In this document: piece after piece, positions 55,848-64,000 of the stretch
Position numbering within the stretch: the stretch's first letter is position 1
Layout of the letters: each line of letters opens with the position of its first letter
Program-made: the position numbers and the translations under genes
Source of the DNA: Burkholderiaceae bacterium
GTDB taxonomy: Bacteria > Pseudomonadota > Gammaproteobacteria > Burkholderiales > Burkholderiaceae_C
Assembly (NCBI GenBank): GCA_031253795.1
Contig: JAIRVR010000003.1
Coordinates: forward strand, 1 to 64,000
DNA: 64,000 nt
Direction of reading: 5' to 3'
The notes under the pieces: model-generated
Databases searched by the model: none
The model's input: only the letters and a program-made list of their open reading frames with translations
Told to the model about the DNA's origin: nothing

Positions 55848-56672
55848 TCAGTGGTGGTGCGCGGCGCCGCTGATCAAGGTGACCATCACGATACCCAGCA
55901 TCAGCCAGCCCACCTGGGCCACGGTCTCGCGGGCGCTCAGGCGCTTTTGCAGCTGGGGGATCAGGTCGGCCAGCGCCACATAGATGAAGCTGCTGGATGC
56001 CACGGCCAGGAAATAGGGCAGCAGCTCCTGCAGCTGGCCCACGAGAAAATAGCCGGCGATGCCGCCCAGCGTGGTCACGGCACCGGCCATGGACACCTTG
56101 ATCAGGGCCACGCGCCGGTTGGAGCTGGACTGGCGCAGCACCACGATATCGCCCATGTGATGGGGCACCTCGTGCGCCAGCACGGACACGGCCGCGATCA
56201 GGCCCAGGCGCATGTCGGCCATGAAGGCCGAGGCGATCAGCACGCCGTCACCAAAGCAGTGCACGCTGTCACCGGTCAACACGGCCCAGCCACCGCCGCG
56301 GCTGCCGTGGGCGTGATCATGGTCATGGTCATGGTCATGGTCGTGGTCGTGGCCGTGCACGTGACCATGGTGGTGTGCTTCGCCATGCTCGTGGCCGTGG
56401 TGCCACAGCTCGGCCTTGGACAGCAGGAAGAAGAACACCAGCCCCACCAGCAGGGTGATGAACAGGTCATGGGCTCCGGCCTCGCTTTCGAAAGCCTCGG
56501 GCAGCAGGTGCATGAAGGCCGTGGCCAGCAGCGCCCCTGCCGCCAGGCTCAGCAGTCGCTGCGGCATCAGCCCCGGCGAACGGTTCCCACCCAGGCCCAT
56601 CAACAAAGCGGCCACCCAGACGCTGCCGATGCCGGCAGCCAGGGTGGCCAGAATGATTGCTATCAATGTCAT
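55848..56672 (-). CDS. ZIP-family divalent metal transporter
   Basis: A 274-residue importer with eight predicted helices. Its cytoplasmic loop after helix III is strongly His/Asp-rich (HHHGHVHGHDHDHDHDH and more), a known zinc-sensing or buffering loop. Metal-site residues are in HCFGDGVLIASAF and LAHEVPHHMGDI. The usual substrate is zinc or iron. The ATG used has no ribosome site, and an in-frame ATG 10 codons upstream has none either. A short inverted repeat GCTAT/ATAGC overlaps the start and might be an operator. Confidence 0.88.
   Translation of the reverse strand: MTLIAIILATLAAGIGSVWVAALLMGLGGNRSPGLMPQRLLSLAAGALLATAFMHLLPEAFESEAGAHDLFITLLVGLVFFFLLSKAELWHHGHEHGEAHHHGHVHGHDHDHDHDHDHDHAHGSRGGGWAVLTGDSVHCFGDGVLIASAFMADMRLGLIAAVSVLAHEVPHHMGDIVVLRQSSSNRRVALIKVSMAGAVTTLGGIAGYFLVGQLQELLPYFLAVASSSFIYVALADLIPQLQKRLSARETVAQVGWLMLGIVMVTLISGAAHHH
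56315..56352 (+). repeat. hexanucleotide tandem repeat coding His-Asp
   Basis: Repeats of GGTCAT drifting to GGTCGT, encoding alternating Asp-His on the minus strand inside the ZIP loop. Such runs are prone to slippage in multiples of six, changing loop length without frameshift. Confidence 0.75.
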
Positions 56673-56903
56673 AGCGTTTTTATGCGTCAACCATATGCCC
56701 ATGCAGGCGAAACCCGCGAATTCTCGCAGAACACGGACACCGACGCCGCCACGGCCCGCTATCCCATGGGGACAGCAGGCCGGACGAAATCCATGCCCTT
56801 GCTTTCAGCCTACAGAAGCTGTCAAGCCCCCCGACCAACCCCTTGTGGCAAGCGCAGCGACAGCCGCCATCGCCACACGGGGCAAAGGCCAGGGGCAGGC
56901 AGG

Positions 56904-57794
56904 TCAGACGCCGTGCCGCTTGAACCAGGCCAGCATGCGCTCCCAGCCGTCCTTTGCAGCCTGCTCGCGGTAGCTGGGCCGGTAGTCGGCATGGAAGGCA
57001 TGGGGCGCTTCGGGGTAGATCACGAACTCCGACGCCTTGGCCGCGGCCGGCCCCTGCTTGAGGGCTTCACGCATGCGTTCCACCGAAGCCAGCGGAATGC
57101 CCGTGTCCTGGCCGCCATACAGGCCGAGCACAGGGGCCTTGAGCTGGTCCACCAGTTCCAGCGGGTGGCGGGGCTGCAGCTCGGTCTTGGCGCCTTCCAG
57201 CCGCCCGTACCAGGCCACGCCGGCCTTGACCGGGCCATGGGCCGCATACAGCCAGGTGATGCGCCCACCCCAGCAAAAGCCCGTGATGGCCACGCGCGAC
57301 AGGTCTCCACCCTGGGTACCGGCCCATTGCACGGCCGCATCCAGGTCGCCCATGACCTGGGCATCGGGCACCTTGGCGATCAGCTCGCTCATGAGCTTGG
57401 CAATCTCGCCGAAGGCCTTGGGATCGCCCTGGCGCGCGAACAGCTCGGGCGCAATGGCCAGGTAGCCCGCCCGGGCCAGGCGCCGGCAGGTGTCGGCGAT
57501 GTATTCATGCACGCCGAAGATCTCGGAGATCACCAGCACCACGGGCAGGTCCTTCTTGCCCGCGGGCGCCGCGCGGTAGGCGGGCACCTTGAAGCCATTG
57601 ACCATGAAGCTCACTTCGCCGGCCGTCAGGCCGTCGGCCGGTGTGGCAATGGCCGTCTGCGCCATCAGCGGCGTCGCCGCCGCCGCATAGCCCAGACCCA
57701 GGGCCGTCTGCAGCGCCAGGCGCCGCGTCGGCCCTTCCTCCGCACTGCGCCCCGGAACCAGGGCCTTCAGGTCTTGCTGCTGATCGTCACGCAT
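56904..57794 (-). CDS. exported dienelactone hydrolase-family protein
   Basis: A 296-residue alpha/beta hydrolase. The triad is Cys174 (GFCWGG), Asp230 (YGGQDTGIP) and His265 (PHAFHAD), the carboxymethylenebutenolidase pattern. The N-terminal RRLALQTALGLGYAAAATPLMAQ looks like a Tat signal, so it acts in the periplasm, unlike catabolic ClcD/TfdE enzymes. A strong ribosome site AAGGAGAG fixes the start. No chlorocatechol genes are nearby; the substrate is unknown. Confidence 0.88.
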   Translation of the reverse strand: MRDDQQQDLKALVPGRSAEEGPTRRLALQTALGLGYAAAATPLMAQTAIATPADGLTAGEVSFMVNGFKVPAYRAAPAGKKDLPVVLVISEIFGVHEYIADTCRRLARAGYLAIAPELFARQGDPKAFGEIAKLMSELIAKVPDAQVMGDLDAAVQWAGTQGGDLSRVAITGFCWGGRITWLYAAHGPVKAGVAWYGRLEGAKTELQPRHPLELVDQLKAPVLGLYGGQDTGIPLASVERMREALKQGPAAAKASEFVIYPEAPHAFHADYRPSYREQAAKDGWERMLAWFKRHGV

Positions 57795-57921
57795 GCATCT
57801 CTCCTTGGTGGTGGTTGAGAACCCGGCAAGTCTACGATGCGCGTGTAAACGCTCAGCGACAGCCGTGCATCGACAACGGCACAGTGCCGGTGTGCAGCAG
57901 TGCCCCAGGCCAGGCCATGCC

Positions 57922-60762
57922 TCAATGCGCCTTGTCCCAGTTGGGCCCCACGCCGACCTCGGCCAGCAACGGCACCTTGAGTTCGGCCACGCCGGCCATG
58001 AGGCGCGGGATCTCGGCACGCAGCCAGTCCACGTCGCCCTCGGGCAGCTCGAACACCAGTTCATCGTGCACCTGCATGATCACGCGTATGCCGGACTGGC
58101 GCGCGTCGAGCTCGGCCTGCACGGCCACCATGGCCTTTTTGATCAGGTCGGCCGCCGTGCCCTGCATCGGCGCGTTGATGGCCTGGCGCTCCGCGGCCTT
58201 TTTGCGCGGGCCGCTGCCGCCATTGATGTCGGGCAGGTACAGGCGCCGGCCGAACACGGTTTCCACATAGCCGTTCTGGTGGGCGAACTCCACCGTCTCT
58301 TCCATATAGCGCTTGACGCCGGGATAGCGCTGGAACTAGCGGTCGATATAGGCGGCCGCGGCCTTGGTCTCTATGGCAAGGTTCTTGGCCAGGCCAAAGC
58401 TGCTCATGCCGTAGATCAGGCCGAAGTTGATGACCTTGGCATAGCGGCGCTGCTCGCTGCTGACCTGCTCCAGCTCCACGCCGAAGACTTCGGCCGCCGT
58501 GGCCCGGTGCACGTCGCGGCCCTCCTGGAAGGCGCGCAGCAGCGACTCGTCGCCCGACAGATGGGCCATGATGCGCAGCTCGATCTGCGAATAGTCGGCG
58601 CTGGCGATCAGGTGGCCGGGCGCGGCAATGAAGGCCTCGCGCACGCGCCGGCCCTCGGGCGTGCGGATGGGAATGTTCTGCAGGTTGGGATCGTTGCTGG
58701 ACAGGCGGCCCGTGACGGCCACGGCCTGGGCGTAATGCGTGTGCACGCGGCCCGTGCGCGGCAGGGCCAGCTGGGCCAGCTTGTCGGTGTAGGTACCCTT
58801 GAGCTTGGACAGGCTGCGGTGCTCCAGCAGCTTGGCCGGCAGCGGATAGTCCTCGGCCAGCTTCTCCAGCACCTCCTCGTCGGTGCTGCGCGCCCCCGTG
58901 GCCGTCTTCTTCACCACGGGCATGCCTAGCTTGTCGAAGAAGATTTCCCCCAGCTGCTTGGGGCTGGCCAGATTGAAGGGCTGGCCCGCGATGTCATAAG
59001 CCTCCTGTTCCAACTGCACGATGCGCTGGCCCAGGTCGTTGCTCTGCCGTGCCAGGGTGGCCGCATCGATGAGCACGCCGTTGCGCTCGATGCGGAACAG
59101 GGCCTCGCTGGTGGCGATCTCCAGCTCGTAGATGCCGCGCATGCCTTCATGGGCCTGCAGCTGGGGCCAGAGCACGCCATGCACGTCCAGCGTCTGGTCC
59201 GCATCCTCGCAGGCATAGGCAGCGGCCTTGTCCACGGGCACCTGGGAGAACGGAATCTGGTGCGCACCCTTGCCACACAGGTCTTCGTAGCTGATGCCCG
59301 TGCGGTTGGTATGGCGCAGCGCCAGGCTGGCCAGTCCGTGCGGACGGTGCACTTCCAGCACATAGCTTTGCAGCATGGTGTCGTGCACATAGCCACGGAC
59401 CTCGATGCCGGCATTGGCGAACACATGGCGGTCGTATTTGACGTGCTGACCCAGCTTGGGCCGCGCACCGTCCTCCAGCCAGGGCCTGAGCCGCTGCAGT
59501 ACCTCGTCCGCCGGCAATTGTTCGGGGGCGTCGGGACCGGCATGGCGCAGCGGAATATAGGCCGCCTCGCCGGGCCTGACGCTCAGCGAAATGCCGACGA
59601 TTTCGGCCCGCATCTCGTCGAGCGAAGTGGTTTCGGTGTCCAGGGCCGTGAGTTCGGCCGCCTCGACCTTGGCCAGCCAGCGGTCCAGGGCCTCCCAGGT
59701 CAGGACCACGTCGTAGTCCAGATCGCGCTGCTGGGCGGCCTCGGCTTCGGTTGTGGCCTGGTCGGACTCGGCCTGCTCCTCGGCGAACATGTCCCCCGTG
59801 GCCTGGTCGGCACGCGGCTTGGCGGTCTTGCGCCCGGCCTGGACGGCCTGCAGCGCATCGGGCTCGGCCACGGCTGCGCCCAGGGCGCGCGCCAGGCCCT
59901 TGAAGCCATAGCGCTCGTAGAACTCGCGCAGGGGCGCGGCATCGGGCTCGCGCGGTGCCAGCGCATCGAGCTGGGGCAAACCTGGCACCTGGGCGGCCAG
60001 GTCGCAGTCGGTTTTCATGGTGACGAGCTGGCGGCTGAGCGCCAGCTGACCCGAGGCGATGGCGTCGCGCAGGTTCTGGCCGGCCACGCCCTTGATGCCT
60101 TCGGCCGCGGCGATCAGGCCGTCGAGCGATCCATGCTCGGCCAACCATTTGGCAGCCGTCTTGGGGCCCACCTTGTTGACACCGGGCACGTTGTCCACGG
60201 CGTCGCCGACCAGGGCCTGGTAATCGACCATCAGCGTGGGCGGCACGCCGAACTCGGCCGTGACCCCGGCCACGTCGCGGCGTTTGCCGCTCATGGTGTC
60301 CATCACCATGATGTGCTCGTCGACCAGTTGGGACAAGTCCTTGTCGCCGCTGGAGATCACGACCTGCACGCCCTGGGCGGATGCCGCCTTGGCCAGGGTG
60401 CCGATCACGTCGTCGGCCTCCACGCCCTCGATGGCCAGCACGGGCCAGCCCAGCAGGCGGACCACGTCGTGGATAGGGTCGATCTGGGCGCGCAGATCGT
60501 CGGGCATGGGCGCGCGGTGGGCCTTGTAATCGGGGTACAGCGCATCGCGGAACGTGGGGCCGCTGGTATCGAAGACGCAGACGGCATAGTCGGCCGGCAC
60601 TTCCTTTTTCAGCGCCTGGAGCATGTTGATCATGCCGCGGATGGCGCCCGTGGCGGGGCTGGCCGGGTTGCCGGGCTCGGCACGCAGGTCCGGCATGGCA
60701 TGGTAGGCGCGGTAAAGGTAGCTGGAGCCGTCGATCAGCACCAGGGTCTTGGAATTGCTCAT
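57922..60762 (-). pseudogene. polA: DNA polymerase I interrupted by in-frame amber codon
   Basis: The full frame is 946 codons and begins MSNSKTLVLIDGSSYLYRAYH. The 5' nuclease domain (about 1-325) and 3'-5' exonuclease domain (LDTETTSL, KYDRHVF, YACEDAD) are intact, as are polymerase motif A (SADYSQIELR) and the O helix (RRYAKVINFGLIYG). Codon 809 (58336-58338) is TAG where relatives have Tyr in the Y-F-x-R-Y-P-G-V segment. The frame continues unbroken after it (FQRYPGVKRYMEE... to the stop) and includes motif C VHDELVF. The 808-residue product would lack motif C, and so polymerase activity. It could be a real nonsense mutation, a sequencing error, or a suppressed codon. Confidence 0.9.
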
Positions 60763-60833
60763 GCAGCGATTGTGCACGCCCCGGCCTGGCGTCAGGATGG
60801 GACAGGGCGGGTCACAAGTTCTACAATAGGGCC

Positions 60834-61199
60834 ATGCGCGCCGCACCACTCCTCATCCTCCTGAGCCTGGCCGCCAGCCCCGTGCTGGCCCAGAACACCA
60901 CGCCCGAACCGGCAGCCGCCGCCGCACCCGCGGCAGGCGATGGCCAGCCCGCGCCGGCCGCGCGCGAAGGCCGCGACCGCACCAACCAGCGCGTGGAGCA
61001 TATCCACGTGGAAGATGCAGGCAGCCGCGTGGACGAGTTGCGCGTGGGAGGCCAGACACGCAACATCACTGTGCAGCCCAAGGTCGGCGACATGCCGGCC
61101 TACGAGGTGCAATCCAACGATGGAGCACGCTCCTCGCGCAACCGCGGCGATGGCGACGGCACCAACGGCACGCGCGTCTGGAACCTCAAGCAGTTCTGA
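60834..61199 (+). CDS. DUF2782-like secreted protein
   Basis: A 121-residue protein with a clear signal peptide (MRAAPLLILLSLAASPVLAQ). An Ala/Pro-rich linker precedes a compact region VEHIHVEDAGSRVDELRVGGQTRNITVQPKVGDMPAYEV that resembles DUF2782. The same gene type stands between polA and thrB in pseudomonads, which supports the call. Function is unknown. It diverges from polA across 71 bp. Confidence 0.75.
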   Translation: MRAAPLLILLSLAASPVLAQNTTPEPAAAAAPAAGDGQPAPAAREGRDRTNQRVEHIHVEDAGSRVDELRVGGQTRNITVQPKVGDMPAYEVQSNDGARSSRNRGDGDGTNGTRVWNLKQF

Positions 61200-61237
61200 T
61201 CCCGCTCCACTGCACGGCGCACGGCCGGGCAGCGGTC

Positions 61238-61268
61238 AAGGGCAGCACCCGCAGGCGCTGCCCTTTTT
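61238..61268 (+). terminator. intrinsic terminator after the DUF2782 gene
   Basis: A 9-bp stem AAGGGCAGC / GCTGCCCTT, a 10-nt loop and a TTTTT tail. It separates this gene from thrB. Confidence 0.8.
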
Positions 61269-61320
61269 CCATATCTGAAGTCAACGTTTTCCGCCGCGCC
61301 CCGAAGGGCGGCACTGCAAC

Positions 61321-62277
61321 ATGGCCGTTTTCACCGAAGTCTCCGAGAAAGATGCGCGCGAACTGCTGCGCCGCATGTCCCTGGGCTCGCTCCAGGAGCT
61401 GCGCGGCATCCAGGGCGGCATAGAAAATACCAACTACTTTCTCACCACCGACCAGGGTGAATGGGTGCTGACCCTGTTCGAGCGCCTGACGGCCGAGCAG
61501 CTGCCTTTCTATCTGTATCTGATGAAGCACCTGGCCCAGGCCGGCATTCCCGTGCCCGACCCCCAGGCCGAAACACGCAGCGGCGATATCCTGCTGCGCG
61601 TGTGCGGCAAGCCGGCGTCCATCGTCAACCGCCTGCCCGGCAAGAGCGAGCTGGCACCCCAGGCCGTGCACTGCGCCGCCGTGGGCGAGATGCTGGCGCG
61701 CATGCACCTGGCGGGGCGCGACTACGAGCGCCGCCAGCCCAATCTGCGCAGCCTGGCCTGGTGGAACGAGACCGTTCCCACGGTCATCCCCCATATCGGG
61801 GCGGAAACGGCCGAACTGCTGCGCTCGGAACTGGCCTTCCAGAACCACGTGGCGGCATCGCCCGCCTGTGCGGCCCTGCCGCGTGGCCCCGTGCATGCCG
61901 ACCTGTTCCGGGACAACGTGATGTTCGAGGGCGAACGCCTGACCGGCTTCTTCGACTTCTACTTCGCAGGCGTGGACAGCTGGCTGTTCGACCTGGCCGT
62001 GTGCCTCAACGACTGGTGCATAGACCATGCCAGCGGTGCCCATGACAGCGCCAAGGCCCGGGCCATGATCGACGCCTACCAGGGTGTGCGCCCACTGACT
62101 GCCGCCGAACGCGAACTCTTCAATCCCATGCTGCGGGCCGGCGCCCTGCGCTTCTGGATTTCGCGCCTGTGGGATTTCCATCTGCCGCGCGAAGCCTCGA
62201 TGCTGACCCCGCACGATCCCACGCATTTCGAGCGCGTGCTGCGCCAGCGCCTGGCCCAACCTGTGGCGCTGGACTGA
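61321..62277 (+). CDS. thrB: homoserine kinase, ThrB type II (APH-like)
   Basis: Phosphorylates homoserine for threonine synthesis. The 318-residue enzyme has the aminoglycoside-phosphotransferase-like fold used by many proteobacteria instead of the GHMP kinase. It has [10 protein letters not shown] in the glycine-rich region, the Brenner-type [12 protein letters not shown] and the metal-binding GFFDFYFAG. An ATG follows a GGCGGCACTGCAAC stretch with a weak ribosome site. Confidence 0.95.
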   Translation: MAVFTEVSEKDARELLRRMSLGSLQELRGIQGGIENTNYFLTTDQGEWVLTLFERLTAEQLPFYLYLMKHLAQAGIPVPDPQAETRSGDILLRVCGKPASIVNRLPGKSELAPQAVHCAAVGEMLARMHLAGRDYERRQPNLRSLAWWNETVPTVIPHIGAETAELLRSELAFQNHVAASPACAALPRGPVHADLFRDNVMFEGERLTGFFDFYFAGVDSWLFDLAVCLNDWCIDHASGAHDSAKARAMIDAYQGVRPLTAAERELFNPMLRAGALRFWISRLWDFHLPREASMLTPHDPTHFERVLRQRLAQPVALD

Positions 62278-62441
62278 CACCGGCCGGGCGCATCCGCCGG
62301 TAAAGTGGCGCGCAGCGCCGGCCGGGGGCATTTGTGGATGGCACTGACGCATCCTCAGTTACAGTGCCCGCTGAAGGGCGCCAGCACACCGGCCGCGCAT
62401 GCAGGCCCTGCGAACAGGAGCGCCCCGCTTTTTTCCATTCC

Positions 62442-63263
62442 ATGAAACTTCTGATCGTTCCCGCCCGCACCGGCCTGCAATGGGTGCAGCAAGGCATACG
62501 CACCTTTCGCCAGCAGCCGCTGGCGCTGGCCGCGCTGTTCTTCCTGTCCATGGCCGCCATGTCGCTGGTCACCGTGCTGCCCCTGATCGGACCGGCCATC
62601 GCGCTGGCCCTGCTGCCGGCCACCTCGCTGGCCATGATGGTGGCTGCGGCCGAGGCCTCCCATGGCCGGGCACCCACGCCCGCCCTGTTGCTGGTGGCCT
62701 TCCGCACCGGCCGCCAGCGCCTGCAGTCCATGCTGACCCTGGGCGCCATGTATGCCGCAGGCTTTCTGCTCATCATGGGCCTGTCCATGCTGGTGGATGA
62801 CGGACTGTTCGCCAGCGTCTACCTCGGTGGCGAGCCGCTGACGCGCGAGATCGCGGAGTCGCCCGACTTCCAGGCCGCCATGTGGCTGAGCATGGGGCTG
62901 TACCTGCCCCTGTCCCTGCTGTTCTGGCATGCGCCGGGTCTGGTGCACTGGCACAACGTGCCCCCGGTCAAGGCCTTGTTCTTCAGCATCGTTGCCTGCG
63001 TGCGCAACATCGGCGCCCTGGTGGTTTTCGGACTGGGCTGGATGGGTGTCTTCATCGTGGCCGGCATGGTCATGGCCTTGATCACCAGCCTGCTGGCGCA
63101 GTTCATCGGCGGCATTGCCAGCGCCCTGATGGTGGCCACGGCCATGCTGCTGGCCGCCATGTTCTTCACCTCCATCGTCTTCAGTTTCCGCGACTGCTTT
63201 GCCGCGCCCGATGCCAGCGATGGCGACGGCACACTGGGCGCCGAGCCCCCTGCACTGCGCTGA
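62442..63263 (+). CDS. BPSS1780-family membrane protein
   Basis: A 273-residue integral membrane protein with about six or seven hydrophobic helices. The opening MKLLIVPARTGLQWVQQGIRTFRQQPLALAALFF fits the BPSS1780 group of unknown function that commonly follows thrB in Comamonadaceae. The C-terminal tail is short and acidic. No transport or enzyme motif is visible. Confidence 0.82.
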   Translation: MKLLIVPARTGLQWVQQGIRTFRQQPLALAALFFLSMAAMSLVTVLPLIGPAIALALLPATSLAMMVAAAEASHGRAPTPALLLVAFRTGRQRLQSMLTLGAMYAAGFLLIMGLSMLVDDGLFASVYLGGEPLTREIAESPDFQAAMWLSMGLYLPLSLLFWHAPGLVHWHNVPPVKALFFSIVACVRNIGALVVFGLGWMGVFIVAGMVMALITSLLAQFIGGIASALMVATAMLLAAMFFTSIVFSFRDCFAAPDASDGDGTLGAEPPALR

Positions 63264-63282
63264 CGGCGGCGCCCCCACCGAC

Positions 63283-63311
63283 AGGCCCCTTTCCAGGGGC
63301 CTTTTCTTTTT
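63283..63311 (+). terminator. intrinsic terminator after the BPSS1780 gene
   Basis: An 8-bp stem AGGCCCCT / AGGGGCCT with a TTCC loop and a TTTTCTTTT tail. Confidence 0.88.
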
Positions 63312-63359
63312 CCGCGCCGTGGACCGCCCGCATGGCATGGCCATGACAACGCCATATGA

Positions 63360-63393
63360 CTGACATGCAGATGTCACACGGCCTGCCTAGCAT
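63360..63393 (+). promoter_or_regulatory. candidate Pho box and -10 for the PhoX gene
   Basis: CTGACAT and ATGTCAC, two 7-bp repeats 4 bp apart (63360-63377), match the PhoB consensus CTGTCAT-N4-CTGTCAT at about 11 of 14 positions. A TAGCAT -10 lies 10 bp downstream (63388-63393), the spacing expected when PhoB replaces the -35 contact. The predicted start is near 63400. Confidence 0.6.
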
Positions 63394-63486
63394 GCCGAGC
63401 GGGCGTCGAACCATTCCCCCATGGGTTGCGACACCCCGGCCCATTCACGACGAGGGCCGCCCCCGACACCACACAACGGAAGCCCC

Positions 63487-64000
63487 ATGTCCCAATCCAC
63501 GATGCTCTCCCGCCGCAAGGCGCTGCAACTCCTGACCGGCGCCCCCCTGCTGCCGCTCGGCTCCGCCGTGTCCGCCGCCGGCCTGCTGTCCGCCTGCGGC
63601 GGCAGCGACGACCCCGTGAAGAACTACGTGGCGGCCAGCTTCACCTCCATGGCCGCTCCCACGCTGGCCAACGCCCAGGCCATGGCCAAGATGACCGTGA
63701 GCTCCCAGCTCAAGGTCAAGTACAGCGACGACAGCGAACAGAGCTTCGACCTGGGCTACCAGCCCTTCTTCGTGACCGGCGACGAAGTGGCCGACGGCAA
63801 GGGCGGCAAGATCCTGGCCGGCGGCTACTACGACATCAACAACAACAAGATCATCGACCGCACCGTCCCTGGCAGCGAGCGCCACTTCTTCTCCGACTCG
63901 CCCGATGGCACCTCGCTGCTGACCGTTCCCAATGCCAAGGTTGATGGCGTCAAGGGCAAGCCCGTGTTCGCCGTCGTGCAGTTCGAATACACGACCTGGG
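63487..64000 (+). CDS. PhoX-family (DUF839) phosphatase, N-terminal part
   Basis: 171 codons are visible before the window ends. A twin-arginine signal (SRRKALQLLTGAP) runs to a lipobox LSAC, so the product is probably a Tat-exported lipoprotein. The mature start has YQPFFVTGDEVADG, LAGGYYDINN and FFSDSPDGTSLL, a pattern I associate with PhoX-like proteins of Comamonadaceae. PhoX enzymes are Fe/Ca-dependent alkaline phosphatases induced by phosphate starvation, which suits the Pho box upstream. Catalytic residues lie beyond the window. Confidence 0.7.
   Translation, partial: MSQSTMLSRRKALQLLTGAPLLPLGSAVSAAGLLSACGGSDDPVKNYVAASFTSMAAPTLANAQAMAKMTVSSQLKVKYSDDSEQSFDLGYQPFFVTGDEVADGKGGKILAGGYYDINNNKIIDRTVPGSERHFFSDSPDGTSLLTVPNAKVDGVKGKPVFAVVQFEYTTW

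Noticed and set aside
57922-58305. A separate 127-residue protein starting at an internal Met
   Set aside because: It is the C-terminal part of PolA in the same frame as the upstream part. The ten codons between the amber codon and this Met also match PolA, so it is not an independent gene.

Overview
The window is GC-rich, densely coded DNA from a betaproteobacterium, almost certainly a Comamonadaceae (Delftia/Comamonas/Acidovorax type). Supporting signs are the yceD-rpmF-plsX-fabHDG-acpP block beside maf, rluC and rne, a polA / DUF2782 / thrB / BPSS1780-type neighbourhood, two orphan Bug-type solute-binding proteins, and argH divergent from an AlgZ/AlgR-type pair. The species call is inference from gene content and cannot be confirmed here. 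No rRNA, tRNA, CRISPR array, IS element or prophage was seen.

Layout. 1-5.1 kb (minus): fatty-acid and phospholipid precursor operon (yceD, rpmF, plsX, fabH, fabD, fabG, acpP), with an intrinsic terminator between rpmF and plsX. 5.1-6.6 kb (plus): maf and an RsmI-like methylase. 6.6-9.8 kb (minus): sppA, a small Rieske ferredoxin, a HAD phosphatase and rluC, divergent from rne across a leader of about 0.6 kb. 13.4-16.2 kb (plus): yaaA, a prolyl-4-hydroxylase-like oxygenase and queF. 16.2-21.3 kb (minus): an Aer-like chemoreceptor, dinB, a DMT transporter and an AraC regulator. 21.3-23.3 kb: leuA behind a leader with a 41-codon upstream ORF. 23.3-26.4 kb: divergent L-lactate dehydrogenase and lactate permease. 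26.4-28.8 kb: a cupin/Bug operon divergent from a TetR gene, with a clear operator inside the operon promoter. 28.8-46.2 kb (minus): pbpC and, 9 kb away, the bacterial alpha-2-macroglobulin. Between them lie a HdeD-like protein, an EEP hydrolase, a VOC protein, a Ugp-like sugar/glycerophosphodiester ABC importer, a BCCT transporter and a DUF2867 protein.

46.4-52.97 kb: a second Bug protein, argH, an AlgZ/AlgR-like LytTR system, then a two-gene unit encoding a RidA-family lipoprotein and a Tat-exported class V PLP enzyme. 53-55.8 kb: an AT-richer non-coding stretch, then a Cache-domain NarL-type kinase and its regulator. 55.8-57.8 kb: a ZIP metal transporter with a His/Asp-rich loop and a Tat-exported dienelactone hydrolase. 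57.9-60.8 kb: polA, interrupted by an in-frame amber codon that removes polymerase motif C. 60.8-63.3 kb: DUF2782, thrB and a BPSS1780-type membrane protein. The window ends inside a PhoX-family phosphatase gene preceded by a well-spaced candidate Pho box.

The main points for follow-up are the polA amber codon, the exported RidA/PLP-enzyme pair, the leuA leader, and the TetR operator and Pho box promoters. All functional calls rest on reading motifs and gene order by eye; no database search was run.
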